From Euryarchaeota archaeon UBA171 (GTDB lineage Archaea; Thermoplasmatota; Poseidoniia; Poseidoniales; Thalassarchaeaceae), in assembly GCA_002497295.1 (NCBI GenBank), contig DANO01000029.1:1-64000 (forward strand): DNA of 64,000 nt, written 5' to 3'. Positions within the stretch are counted from its first letter, which is position 1. Each line of letters starts with the position of its first letter. The translations under genes and the position numbers were made by a program. Under the pieces are notes generated by a model. That model had not been told where the DNA came from. It was given only the letters and a program-made list of their open reading frames with translations, and ran no database searches. This document shows positions 16,277-24,754 of this stretch, piece by piece.

Positions 16277-16587
16277 CAATGACACCCACTGTCAACCATA
16301 ATGTGTTTTACTAACCATTTATTGTATTAAAATGTTATTTTTGTTATATTAAGTTACATATTTCCAGTAGAAAATAACTTATCGTCGGTGCAATGGACCT
16401 ATTGGATGGCTGAGATGGGGCCTATTCCTGCAACTTGATGTAACCAAAATGCAGACTCGACCAAGAAGCGTTATATTGTGGTCGATTGTCCTGCACTATA
16501 ACGCTGAGGCGGTGGGTTACTGAGAGAGGCTTCAATGGTCTTTCAAATAGCCTTCTGGTAAAGCGTTTGAAGCGGAGGTGTAGATTA
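16277..16587. other. AT-rich divergent intergenic region with ORB-like box and inverted repeat
   Basis: About 310 bp between two divergent DNA-binding genes. Near the 852-codon gene it is strongly AT-rich (16310-16380). At 16361-16378 it contains TTTCCAGTAGAAAATAAC, which differs at one position from the archaeal mini-ORB core TTCCAGTGGAAA. At 16467-16505 is a perfect 9-bp inverted repeat (listed separately). The remainder, about 16380-16460, shows nothing I can name. It may be only a two-way promoter; an accessory initiator site is possible. Confidence 0.45.
16467..16505. repeat. perfect 9-bp inverted repeat, candidate operator
   Basis: AGCGTTATA at 16467-16475 is repeated in inverted orientation as TATAACGCT at 16497-16505, with a 21-bp spacer and half-site centres 30 bp apart, about three helical turns. 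Each half contains a TATA-like element pointing inward. It lies 83 bp before the small winged-helix gene, suggesting an operator or a pair of overlapping promoters. Confidence 0.55.
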
Positions 16588-16848
16588 ATGAGAACAACAA
16601 GACTCAGAGAAAAAATCAAGAAATTCCTGAATGAGAGGGGGCAGGCAAATACTACTGAAATCCTTGAACATGTTAATTCGACAATGCGTCATGGAACTAC
16701 TCCTCAGCAGCTCGGCAATGTACTCTCGAAGGACAAAGATATTCGCAAGATAGCCACAACGAAGCGTGGAGGCGCCCTCTCGGGCAGATACGAGATATGT
16801 GTCTGGACGCTTCGAGAGGATGAGCGGAATTCTGAGCTTCAAGGATGA
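16588..16848 (+). CDS. small winged-helix-like DNA-binding protein
   Basis: An 86-residue protein. Residues 1-60 (RLREKIKKFLNERGQANTTE, then ILEHVNSTMRHG and TTPQQLGNVLSKDKDI) read as three helices of a winged helix-turn-helix, followed by a wing with basic residues (KIATTKRGGALSGRY). The ATG at 16588 is chosen because GGAGGTG, a strong ribosome-binding site, ends 8 nt before it. Upstream is the 9-bp inverted repeat at 16467-16505, a plausible self-regulatory operator. The gene ends 2 bp before the 3' end of the aldolase gene. The family is not identified precisely. Confidence 0.75.
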   Translation: MRTTRLREKIKKFLNERGQANTTEILEHVNSTMRHGTTPQQLGNVLSKDKDIRKIATTKRGGALSGRYEICVWTLREDERNSELQG

Positions 16849-16850
16849 TC

Positions 16851-17858
16851 TCATACTTCGAGATCTGATGACCAAGCACCTACTGCTGCCAGCGAATTCA
16901 TCCTGGAGCGATGACGAAGCTTTGCTTGGGCGCCTTCAACGTCCGACTTCGACCATAGAGAGAGCGCGTCTGCAAGAAGTGCCCGGCCAAATGAAAATGT
17001 CAACGGCCAAGGGGCATTTCCAATAGTCAGATTGGTCTCATTGAGATGGGATGTTGCATCGATATCCGACTGTCCTCCCGATAAGAATGCGACTCCCGCG
17101 ACTTCTTGTGGGACCGTTTCTTTGAGCACCTCTGCAGTTGCCCTTGCAACAGATTCTGCATCGGCTTTTTCAGCTTCTGAGCCTGGTAGTATCATATTTG
17201 GTTTGAGAATAGTACCTCTGAGGTCGACACATTGAATCCTACACTCCGAATATACCGCCTTCAATATTCTAGACGTGATTGAAGCGCACTGATCTAATCC
17301 GTGAGGCCCTGTCATCAAAACTTCAGGTTCTATAATCGGGACTATACCTTGTTCTTGGCATATGGCAGCATACCTTGCAAGGGCATGTGCATTTACTGAG
17401 ATTGCAGCGGCACTTGGAAGATCTCCTGATATCTTGATGACGGCTCTCCATTTGGCAAATCTTGCGCCCATGCGATAGTATTCTTCGCATCGGCCCCTCA
17501 ATCCATCAAGACCCTCAGTGACGGTCTCTCCTTCGTGCCATGAAAGTGGTTTTGCCCCCGTATCCACCTTTATCCCTGGAATAATTCCCTTAGAAATCAG
17601 GTAATCGGGAATCGTAGTACCGTCATCCATTTCCTGTCGTATTGTCTCATCAAACAATATCACTCCTGAAATGTACTCCTCGATTCCTTCTGATGAAAAC
17701 ATAGCCGATCTATATGCCCTGCGAGTGTGCTCGCTCGGTTCCACATTCACGGCTTCCAATCGTTTTGACATTGTACCGTTGCTTTCATCGGCTGCTAGAA
17801 TGCCTTTTCCGGGTGCGACTAGATTTTTTGCGATTTGTTCCAATGACAGGGACGACAT
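16851..17858 (-). CDS. class I fructose-bisphosphate aldolase (eukaryotic-type)
   Basis: A 335-residue Schiff-base aldolase of the animal/plant and bacterial class I type. Motifs include GILAADESNGTM (residues 19-30), FAKWR with Lys136 (equivalent to rabbit Lys146), IEPEV (176-180) and the Schiff-base Lys219 in GTILKPNM. It interconverts fructose 1,6-bisphosphate with dihydroxyacetone phosphate and glyceraldehyde 3-phosphate. Most archaea use a bifunctional FBP aldolase/phosphatase or the DhnA-type class I enzyme, so this version suggests transfer. It is 58 bp downstream of GlpX on the same strand, giving an aldolase plus phosphatase pair for gluconeogenesis. Confidence 0.93.
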   Translation of the reverse strand: MSSLSLEQIAKNLVAPGKGILAADESNGTMSKRLEAVNVEPSEHTRRAYRSAMFSSEGIEEYISGVILFDETIRQEMDDGTTIPDYLISKGIIPGIKVDTGAKPLSWHEGETVTEGLDGLRGRCEEYYRMGARFAKWRAVIKISGDLPSAAAISVNAHALARYAAICQEQGIVPIIEPEVLMTGPHGLDQCASITSRILKAVYSECRIQCVDLRGTILKPNMILPGSEAEKADAESVARATAEVLKETVPQEVAGVAFLSGGQSDIDATSHLNETNLTIGNAPWPLTFSFGRALLADALSLWSKSDVEGAQAKLRHRSRMNSLAAVGAWSSDLEV

Positions 17859-17916
17859 ATTCTACAAAACGGCTACAAGAAACATGGCAATGAAGGCATC
17901 GCCTTGAAGTGCTACC

Positions 17917-18894
17917 TCAAAGATTAATTTCTACTAACGATCTAGTTGATGATTTGACATCAATAATCTCTGAAGTTACAACCATATTGCCTTCTGGATT
18001 CTTACGCACCCCGGGGACCCTTCCGGCGCAAACTCCTGATCCGATGTATACTGCATCACTAGAAGCGCAGAGTTCATCCCGGCCCCAAATATCGTTGATT
18101 CGGTCTCCAACCATCTTCAGTGCTCTCTCTTGGTGGTTCTCTGTTGTGGTTACAAGTCGTCCTTCGAAAGGGGCGTCAAGTCCACGAAGTGCTGTGGCAG
18201 TGATTACCCCCTCAGGTGCTGCCCCTATGCCCATCAGAAGATCGGTGTTGGAGTCGGGGTCTGCTGCATCGAGCGCCGCTGCTATATCTCCGTCACCAAT
18301 CAACCGGACATTGGCCCCTATTCCTTCTATTCTTGATATCAAGCCTGTATGCCGAGGACGATCCATCACTACCACTGTCAAATCAGATATTGGGCGGTCA
18401 AGTACGTGGCTTGCAGCTTCTAGATTGTACTGTGTGGATCCTTCTAGACTTATCTCGCCTTTCAGTATCGGGGGGCCTGCAATCTTGTCCATATAGCAGT
18501 CAGGGGCGTGGAGTAAAGCACCTCTTGGGGCTGCGGCCAGAACAGCCATGGCATTGGGCTTGTCATTTGCAACATGATTGGTACATTCAAGAGGGTCTAC
18601 TGCGATATCTATCATCTGAGCATTCTCTAATCCTTGACTGGAACCTAATGGCTCACCAATCCAAAGCATAGGTGCATCATCTCGCTCTCCCTCTCCAATA
18701 GCGACTCTGCCATCGAATGGAATTGTATCGAAGACGGCACGCATTGCCTCGACAGCCGCTCCATCGGCGGCTTTTCCGTCTCCTTTGCCTATCCAGCCGT
18801 AGGCTGCAGCTGCAGCTGAAGATGTAGCGCGAAGGAAATCTTCTGTCAAATCGCGAACTGGCACAGCCTGTTGTAGAGGTGGACAGCAATTCAA
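17917..18894 (-). CDS. glpX: class II fructose-1,6-bisphosphatase (GlpX)
   Basis: A GlpX-family phosphatase of about 325 residues. It shows the lithium-sensitive phosphatase metal site GEGERDDAPM (residues 67-76) and DPLE (100-103). The usual DPLEGT is here DPLECT, with Cys in place of Gly. It hydrolyses fructose 1,6-bisphosphate to fructose 6-phosphate, acting after the aldolase encoded next to it. The start is uncertain: a TTG at 18894, 3 bp after the MoaC stop, or a GTG at 18864 that matches the usual GlpX N-terminus better. It is probably co-transcribed with moaC upstream. Confidence 0.9.
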   Translation of the reverse strand: MNCCPPLQQAVPVRDLTEDFLRATSSAAAAAYGWIGKGDGKAADGAAVEAMRAVFDTIPFDGRVAIGEGERDDAPMLWIGEPLGSSQGLENAQMIDIAVDPLECTNHVANDKPNAMAVLAAAPRGALLHAPDCYMDKIAGPPILKGEISLEGSTQYNLEAASHVLDRPISDLTVVVMDRPRHTGLISRIEGIGANVRLIGDGDIAAALDAADPDSNTDLLMGIGAAPEGVITATALRGLDAPFEGRLVTTTENHQERALKMVGDRINDIWGRDELCASSDAVYIGSGVCAGRVPGVRKNPEGNMVVTSEIIDVKSSTRSLVEINL

Positions 18895-18896
18895 TC

Positions 18897-19346
18897 CTAC
18901 GCAGGATGCTTGTGCTTAGATAGCACCCGTATTCCTTCAATTGAGGTCCCCGGATATTGGCCATCTGAGTCCTTTAAAATTGGTTTTAACATGTCGAGCG
19001 CGCAGAGTAATCCTGCTGATACGCCGCACAGAGCCTCCATTTCGACCCCCGTCTTTGCCGTGGCGGACACAGTAACCGTACACCTCAAACCAAGATCATC
19101 ATCTTCCCAGTCTACAGTACAGCTGTCTATCGGGATGGGGTGGCAATGCGGAAGAGATGTGGGTGTGTTCTTCACGGCCATAATGGCAGCAATCGTCGAA
19201 GACGTTCTGAGATCTCCTTTAGAGGTCGTGCCCTCCAGTGCTACTTCCAATACCTGTGGAGGGACCGCTAGAACTCCTGTTGCTATTGCTCGGCGGAACA
19301 TCGGTTTTTTTGAACCGATATCAACGACTGACGGGTTATTGGGCAT
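18897..19346 (-). CDS. moaC: cyclic pyranopterin monophosphate synthase MoaC
   Basis: A 149-residue MoaC. It carries LPHCHPIPI (residues 65-73; usual form IPLCHPLPL) and KTGVEMEALCGVS (98-110), which make up the active site. With MoaA it converts GTP to cyclic pyranopterin monophosphate, the first stage of molybdenum cofactor synthesis. The next gene upstream on the same strand is moaE, 43 bp away; moaA, moaD and moeA are not in the window. The N-terminus is a little short but the VVDIGSKK start of the fold is present. Confidence 0.93.
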   Translation of the reverse strand: MPNNPSVVDIGSKKPMFRRAIATGVLAVPPQVLEVALEGTTSKGDLRTSSTIAAIMAVKNTPTSLPHCHPIPIDSCTVDWEDDDLGLRCTVTVSATAKTGVEMEALCGVSAGLLCALDMLKPILKDSDGQYPGTSIEGIRVLSKHKHPA

Positions 19347-19389
19347 ACGTCTCTCTCCGCATGGGGGTACTTAGGCGCTCGGACATGTC

Positions 19390-19809
19390 TCAACCAAGCC
19401 CCTCTATCCAATATTCGCCGCTTGAACGGATCTCCTTCTTCCATATTGGCGCCTGACGCTTTAATTCATCGATGGTCCAACTACAAGCAGCGAAGGCCTG
19501 GTGTCGGTGAATCGCAGACACATGTATACACACGATCGTTTCACCGGGTTCGACGTAGCCAATTCTGTGTGCGATGACGATTGATTTTAGATTCTGTTCT
19601 TCGACAGCTTTCTTTCCGATTTCCTGCAAGACTTTGGGGAGGCGGCTTCCCCATACCTCAAACTCGAGCCCCATCACTTCTTCATCGCCATGGCTAGCTC
19701 GTACAAGGCCGATGAAAGACGCAACTGCTCCAGCACCATCAGAATTAATCATAGTCATCAAATTAGAAGGATCAAGTGGGCTCTCTGTGACGATAACCTC
19801 GACGACCAT
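19390..19809 (-). CDS. moaE: molybdopterin synthase catalytic subunit MoaE
   Basis: A 139-residue MoaE. Key features are GAVASFIGLVR (residues 27-37), HRIG (81-84), the substrate-binding HRHQAF (101-106) and PIWKKE (121-126) with the catalytic lysines. It adds the two sulfurs from MoaD thiocarboxylate to precursor Z to give molybdopterin. It is the first gene of the moaE-moaC-glpX-aldolase run and is divergent from the flavoprotein at 19868 with only 58 bp between. Confidence 0.93.
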   Translation of the reverse strand: MVVEVIVTESPLDPSNLMTMINSDGAGAVASFIGLVRASHGDEEVMGLEFEVWGSRLPKVLQEIGKKAVEEQNLKSIVIAHRIGYVEPGETIVCIHVSAIHRHQAFAACSWTIDELKRQAPIWKKEIRSSGEYWIEGLG

Positions 19810-19867
19810 GCCCGTCGGGCGTGAATCTGAGGGATAGGGCTATCTCCATCGGACGAGGTGGAATAGC

Positions 19868-21091
19868 GTGGGTGAAAGAGTGGACATACTCGGAGCCGGT
19901 CTTTCCGGCCTTGCGGCTGCGACTATTCTCGCCAAGGCAGGAAGAGAAGTTCATGTCCATGAGGTACGAAAGGACAGCGGAGCTCGTTTTGATGGGGACT
20001 TCCAAGGAATTGAAAATTGGACTTCTCAAGAAGACTTCTTCGATGAAATGCGCGAATGGGGGCTTGATCCGGGGGCCTTCAAATCAAACCCATTCAGCAT
20101 AATCGACCTGGTTCACCCAGATGATGTGATAACAAATCCAATCACAGATGATATCGCATTTAGGGTAGTGGAGCGTGGAACGGATAAGCATTGCATAGAT
20201 CAGGGATTCAAAGAAATGGCGAAATCGGCTGGTGCGAAAATTCACTATGGCGCGAAGAAGGATCCCTTGGAATGCGACATAATAGCCGCTGGCCCAAGGC
20301 AATCGAGTGCAGTGGCATTCGGAGAGATATTCAAGACCAGCCATGATAATCATGTGACATTTCAACTCAATGACAAGTTAGCTCCAGGAGCCTACAGCTA
20401 CATGATTATCATAGATGGTATCGGGTTGATTTGTACGTGTCTGTGGAGGAAACAGCGTAAGAGTGGACGGTTCCTTGATGAGACCATAGCGTGGTATGAT
20501 CGGAATTACGAATTAGATAGGGTGCCCATAAAGCGAGTCGGGGGAAAGGGGGATTTCTCAATCCCAGATCGTTACATCGTTGATGGTCGCCATTACGTCG
20601 GTGAAGCAGGCGGGCTTCAGGACTTCATGTGGGGCTTCGGTATGCGCTATGCAATAACCAGCGGAGTGCTAGCAGCGAAATCAATCATGGGAGAGGTGGA
20701 TTATGAAGAGGAGGTTCGTACACGTCTTCTCCCATTGGTTAAGGCGAGTGCGACTAATCGATTCTTGATGAACAGAATGGGCGATAGGGGATTCAAGGCA
20801 GTAGCAAGATACTGGATGAGGGACCAGAAGCGTTCAGGAGATGGGTTGGGATTCATGAGACGGATTTACGAACCAGGCCTGTTGAGAAGAATGATCTGGC
20901 CCGTGGCTCGGTTGGCGATGTTGAGAAGAGGGGCATCTTCAGATGGGCGTCGGCATCTCCGTATGCCTTTTCGAAAGGCGCTCAAGAGAGATATATGGGA
21001 ACCAAGCGCTGAGGCCCTAGGAGTGTCAGAACAGTGGAAGAAGACACAGAAGAAAGGTGCTAAGACTTCTTTCAGTAGTTCTGATCAGTGA
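19868..21091 (+). CDS. FAD-dependent oxidoreductase, geranylgeranyl-reductase-like
   Basis: A 407-residue flavoprotein with an N-terminal dinucleotide fold: DILGAGLSGLAAA (residues 6-18) and an acidic strand end HVHEV. A second FAD contact is in the region YVGEAGGLQDFMWGFGMRYA (about 241-260), which resembles the GDAAG...G segment of geranylgeranyl reductases. Such enzymes saturate the isoprenoid chains of archaeal lipids, and that is the best guess, though other FAD monooxygenases share these motifs. It begins with GTG. The C-terminal 100 residues are very basic, which suggests membrane association. Followed by an acyl-CoA gene cluster on the same strand. Confidence 0.75.
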   Translation: MGERVDILGAGLSGLAAATILAKAGREVHVHEVRKDSGARFDGDFQGIENWTSQEDFFDEMREWGLDPGAFKSNPFSIIDLVHPDDVITNPITDDIAFRVVERGTDKHCIDQGFKEMAKSAGAKIHYGAKKDPLECDIIAAGPRQSSAVAFGEIFKTSHDNHVTFQLNDKLAPGAYSYMIIIDGIGLICTCLWRKQRKSGRFLDETIAWYDRNYELDRVPIKRVGGKGDFSIPDRYIVDGRHYVGEAGGLQDFMWGFGMRYAITSGVLAAKSIMGEVDYEEEVRTRLLPLVKASATNRFLMNRMGDRGFKAVARYWMRDQKRSGDGLGFMRRIYEPGLLRRMIWPVARLAMLRRGASSDGRRHLRMPFRKALKRDIWEPSAEALGVSEQWKKTQKKGAKTSFSSSDQ

Positions 21092-21152
21092 CCTTGCGAG
21101 GTCTAAATTCGTTAATCGCTTGGTTGATATGGGCGTTTGAGGCCGACGATGC

Positions 21153-22013
21153 ATGGCTGAATGGCCCGAACTTACCCCAATGAAGAATAGACTCGTCAAC
21201 TATGGCGTGACTGACAATGGTATTGCCATTATTGAGTTGATATCAGACTCCGATGGTGCGCCTCTTGAAGAGGGAAAAACTGCAGTCAATACCTACACCA
21301 GAGAAATGTGGCACGACATAGATGATGCAATCTTGAGCGCACGTTTCGATGACGAAGTAAGTGTGATTTTGATAACAGGGCATGGAGATAAATTCTTCTC
21401 AGCAGGGGCTAGCATAAAATATCTAAATCGGCTTACTCCTCGCTACAAGTATTTCTTCTGCCTCCATGCCAATGAGACATTGAGCCGACTTGAGCAGACG
21501 CCTAAGCTCGTTGTCGCCGCACTGAATGGCCACACAGTAGGAGGGGGGCTCGAGATCGCAATGGCAGCAGACATCAGAATTGCTCGCAAAGGGAATTTCC
21601 AAGTCGGTCTTCCAGAGGTCTCGCTCGGGGTTTTGGCTGGTACTGGTGGTACAGCTAGGCTTTCACGACTGGTTGGAAAAGCGAAATCAATGGAAATAAT
21701 GGTTACTGGTAGAAAATTCCAATTCGAGGAGGCAAAAGACATGTCTCTCGTGCACGATGTATATGACAGCATGAGTCTGGAAGAGTTCCGTCAAGATGTC
21801 CTTGACTATGCGAGTCAGTTCTCCTTGCCATTTGCTGCAGCAAAGGCGATTGGAAATATCAAGAGAAGTGTGCAAAGCGGTCTCGAAATACCGTTAGAAT
21901 ATCATCTAGCACTAGAACGCGAGTTGCAATCTGACCTCTTCCAATCAGATGACGCGAAAGCAGGTATAGCGGCGTATGTGGACAAGAAAACTCCCAAATT
22001 TAGTGGGCAATAG
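21153..22013 (+). CDS. enoyl-CoA hydratase/isomerase family protein
   Basis: A 286-residue crotonase-fold protein. The CoA-binding and oxyanion segment is present: AALNGHTVGGGLEIAMAADI (about residues 127-146), with a preceding FFSAGASIKYL loop. The catalytic Glu position falls in FQVGLPEVSLGVLAGTGGT. It probably hydrates or isomerises an unsaturated acyl-CoA. It is first in a run with the BoxB-like oxygenase, an unknown protein, a 3-hydroxyacyl-CoA dehydrogenase and an SDR, so its substrate may be the oxygenase product. The N-terminal 30 residues are an extension relative to typical 260-residue hydratases. Confidence 0.9.
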   Translation: MAEWPELTPMKNRLVNYGVTDNGIAIIELISDSDGAPLEEGKTAVNTYTREMWHDIDDAILSARFDDEVSVILITGHGDKFFSAGASIKYLNRLTPRYKYFFCLHANETLSRLEQTPKLVVAALNGHTVGGGLEIAMAADIRIARKGNFQVGLPEVSLGVLAGTGGTARLSRLVGKAKSMEIMVTGRKFQFEEAKDMSLVHDVYDSMSLEEFRQDVLDYASQFSLPFAAAKAIGNIKRSVQSGLEIPLEYHLALERELQSDLFQSDDAKAGIAAYVDKKTPKFSGQ

Positions 22014-22090
22014 TTTCTTTGTATCCTTGATATTCAAAATTTGCTGGTAAAAGCCTGAACTTGAAATACGACCTAGCGGTCATAGAGGTT

Positions 22091-23236
22091 ATGAGCAGGA
22101 CTGAAATTGTCGAGGGCTACACTCCAAACTTCGAAGGCTGGGTTCAAGAGTTCCATGAATGGCAAACTAGGATTGGATTCGATCCAGCGTGGCTTGGAGA
22201 TTATCGATTTGAAATTAGATTCGATTGGATTTCCGCTGGAGACAGTATTGAATTTGGAGATTTTGAAGGAATGCCGAAGTGGAGTCGTAGGATGCAGATA
22301 CCCCAGCAAAACATCCGAGATGCCATTATCACAATGATCAGCGTCCAGGGAGACACAGAGTTTGCCTCCGTGGAGCAGCAAAATCATCTTCTTGCGACTG
22401 CACCAACTGAATATGATCGAAAATCTGCTCTGAGGATAATGTGCGAAGAGCAGCGTCATGGTTGGCAGATGGCCTATCTTCTTTGCACCTACTTCGGTGA
22501 ACAGGGAGTTCGTGAGGCGGCCAAGCTGCTGGAAAGAAATGCACAGGATGGTACGAGGCTTCTGGGCTCATTCAATGCTCCAATCGATCACTGGCTCGAC
22601 TTCTTCTGTTTTACACACTTTATCGATAGGGATGGGAAGTACCAATTGAAGATGCTATCTACCAGCTCCTTCCAACCCCTAGCAGCATCAATGGGCCCGA
22701 TGCTAAAGGAGGAGTCCTTTCACCTCGGAACTGGGGCGAATGGTCTCAGAAGAATAGTCAAGGCAGGCGTTATACCGACTACATTCCTTCAGAAATATGT
22801 CAATAAGTGGGTTAGTACAGGCCTCGACCTCTTCGGAACCGATGAGTCTACCTCGGCGCAATGGGCGTACGTATACGGGGTAAAGGGTCGGTACGATGAG
22901 CGCGAATCTGGTGATGATGCTGATAGAGACCATCTGAATGAAGCCAGCCGTGGGCTGTACTTTGACGAAATAAAAGCCGAAATGGCTCGCATAAGCAAGG
23001 GTCGACCAGAGGGGGATCCGGAACTTTACATCCCTTCGGACAAATTTAACCGCGGGATAGGGAGGTACTCTGGAAATTTATACACTGTAACGGGAGAAGA
23101 TTTCGAAGGCAGTGAGGAAGAATATGCCGAATATCTTGCAGGCGTCCTGCCATCTGACGAAGATGAGCGGAAGCTGGTGGAAGAATACATGGCTCCGGGT
23201 GTAGAGTGGATACAGTACCGTGAGTGGAAGGAGTAA
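22091..23236 (+). CDS. BoxB/PaaA-like di-iron oxygenase acting on a CoA ester
   Basis: A 381-residue ferritin-like di-iron protein most like BoxB, the oxygenase part of benzoyl-CoA 2,3-epoxidase. Shared features are GDTEFASVEQQNHLL (residues 87-101), the iron ligands EEQRHGWQM (119-127), FFCFTHFIDRDGKYQL (171-186) and MLKEESFHLGTG (204-215). BoxB and PaaA insert one oxygen atom into an aromatic CoA thioester to make an epoxide. This protein is shorter than BoxB, so the substrate may differ. The ATG at 22091 has GAGG just before it; a TTG at 22061 is an alternative. Flanking hydratase, dehydrogenase and SDR genes suggest a CoA-linked degradation route. Confidence 0.85.
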   Translation: MSRTEIVEGYTPNFEGWVQEFHEWQTRIGFDPAWLGDYRFEIRFDWISAGDSIEFGDFEGMPKWSRRMQIPQQNIRDAIITMISVQGDTEFASVEQQNHLLATAPTEYDRKSALRIMCEEQRHGWQMAYLLCTYFGEQGVREAAKLLERNAQDGTRLLGSFNAPIDHWLDFFCFTHFIDRDGKYQLKMLSTSSFQPLAASMGPMLKEESFHLGTGANGLRRIVKAGVIPTTFLQKYVNKWVSTGLDLFGTDESTSAQWAYVYGVKGRYDERESGDDADRDHLNEASRGLYFDEIKAEMARISKGRPEGDPELYIPSDKFNRGIGRYSGNLYTVTGEDFEGSEEEYAEYLAGVLPSDEDERKLVEEYMAPGVEWIQYREWKE

Positions 23237-23262
23237 CTCTCCCTTCGAGAAGGTGGTTGATT

Positions 23263-23826
23263 ATGCAAACTCATGCTCTCCTAAATGTTGACAGGGATTT
23301 ACTCTTGCCGTTCTTCGAAAGAGTTCCAGAACTCTTCGATAGATATCACAATGATCCCCAGTCAAATCCAGAAGTTTACGAAGAACTCCTGTATAAAATT
23401 CACAGGCCCCTCTCGGGCGATATGCTCGATATGATCGATGATTGGATGGGGCTTGAACACAGAAGATTCAATCAGGATCAGGATTTGATGCTCAGACTCT
23501 TTCTTCTAGCCATCAGATATCCCGACACCCTATTGTTGGAAAGTCTGGATGATGTAATCACAGAAGACGTTCGAAGGATATCGGCATATCTGCATTTCAC
23601 TAGCCACACCTACACGATATGGGACCAAGACACGAGGAGGGGGCTGAAGCTACTAGGGTTCGATATCCCAGATACCCAGAAAGCCGACCCATTCATCTAT
23701 GGAGCATATGTTGGAACTATCGAGCTGATCAAGGATTTGGCACCCTTCACATGCTTCCTTGAGCATGATGTACCTCGCCAACGTCTGTTTCAGGCGGCCA
23801 TAGCGCAGTATGGCCGAGAAGCCTGA
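23263..23826 (+). CDS. unknown protein in the BoxB-like cluster
   Basis: A 187-residue, mostly helical, acidic soluble protein. No family is recognised. It contains several long amphipathic helices and conserved-looking stretches such as YKIHRPLSGDMLDMIDDWMG (about residues 43-62) and SAYLHFTSHTYTIWDQDTRR (108-127). The ATG at 23263 is chosen for the AAGGTGG ribosome-binding site 7 nt upstream; an earlier frame extension exists from 23224 but overlaps the oxygenase stop. Its tight position between the oxygenase and the dehydrogenase (27 bp on each side) suggests an accessory subunit or assembly factor of the oxygenase, which is inference. Confidence 0.75.
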   Translation: MQTHALLNVDRDLLLPFFERVPELFDRYHNDPQSNPEVYEELLYKIHRPLSGDMLDMIDDWMGLEHRRFNQDQDLMLRLFLLAIRYPDTLLLESLDDVITEDVRRISAYLHFTSHTYTIWDQDTRRGLKLLGFDIPDTQKADPFIYGAYVGTIELIKDLAPFTCFLEHDVPRQRLFQAAIAQYGREA

Positions 23827-23852
23827 AGTCCTAGCCATGGTGTTGCAGACAC

Positions 23853-24749
23853 ATGGGTGACAGTCCGATACGCGTAGTTGGAGTGATTGGCGCGGGCACA
23901 ATGGGTGCTGGTATTGCTCAAGTTTGTTCTCAGATAGGTTGGGAAGTACGGCTTCACGATGCTCTTCCAGGAGGAGTTGAAGCGGGCATACTTCGTATCG
24001 AAGAATTCTGGTCCATGGGTATTAGAAAAGGAAAAACCGATGCAAATATGGTTGAAAAGTGGAGAATGAATATTATTCCATCCAGCCTCGAAGACGCTGC
24101 CATGAGAAGCGATTTGGTTATTGAAGCGGTTCCGGAGAGGATGGATCTGAAAAGTGATATTTTCAGATCTCTTGATCATCTGGCGAAGGAGGATACCATT
24201 CTTGCGACTAACACTTCCAGCCTGAGCGTGAAAGAAATCTCAAAATCGACCCAGAAACCGAAAAGGGTTGTTGGGATGCACTTTTTCAATCCCGTACCCT
24301 TAATGCCGCTTGTAGAGATTATACGTCATGAGGAGATCTCCGAGAGAACGGTGGATATTGCAAAATATGCAGCAGATAAGATGGGTAAATCTTCCATCGT
24401 AGTGAACGACGTTCCTGGTTTTGCGACTAGTCGTCTTGGCGTGGTACTTGGAAATGAGGCGATTAGAATGCTTGCAGAAGGTGTTGCTTCAGCATCAGAT
24501 ATTGATACAGCAATGAAGCTCGGATATCGTCATCCGATGGGCCCTCTGGAGCTTTCAGATCTTGTTGGTCTTGATGTTCGAAGAGATATTCTAAACGGTT
24601 TAGCGGAATCTTTCGAAGACGACTCGTATCGCCCGCATCCTCTGCTGAATCAACTCGTTAACGCAGGGGACCTTGGGAAGAAAACTGGACGAGGGATCTA
24701 CGAATGGGATAGAGGCGAGAAGAGAGATAGAGACGATCTTGGTATGTGA
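23853..24749 (+). CDS. 3-hydroxyacyl-CoA (3-hydroxybutyryl-CoA) dehydrogenase
   Basis: A 298-residue NAD-dependent dehydrogenase. The Rossmann motif GVIGAGTMGAG spans residues 10-20, NTSSLSV is at 120-126, and the catalytic His143 sits in GMHFFNPVPLMPLVE; the C-terminal domain has DVPGFATSRL and GYRHPMGPLELSDLVGLD. It oxidises 3-hydroxyacyl-CoA to 3-ketoacyl-CoA in beta-oxidation or a related pathway. Its stop overlaps the GTG/ATG start region of the SDR gene, so these two are coupled. No thiolase lies in this window. Confidence 0.94.
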   Translation: MGDSPIRVVGVIGAGTMGAGIAQVCSQIGWEVRLHDALPGGVEAGILRIEEFWSMGIRKGKTDANMVEKWRMNIIPSSLEDAAMRSDLVIEAVPERMDLKSDIFRSLDHLAKEDTILATNTSSLSVKEISKSTQKPKRVVGMHFFNPVPLMPLVEIIRHEEISERTVDIAKYAADKMGKSSIVVNDVPGFATSRLGVVLGNEAIRMLAEGVASASDIDTAMKLGYRHPMGPLELSDLVGLDVRRDILNGLAESFEDDSYRPHPLLNQLVNAGDLGKKTGRGIYEWDRGEKRDRDDLGM

Positions 24750-24754
24750 TTCTA

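Noticed and set aside
22338..22571. Antisense frames inside the oxygenase, chaperonin, surface protein and other long genes
   Set aside because: They lie opposite genes with strong family motifs and show no motif or ribosome-binding site of their own.
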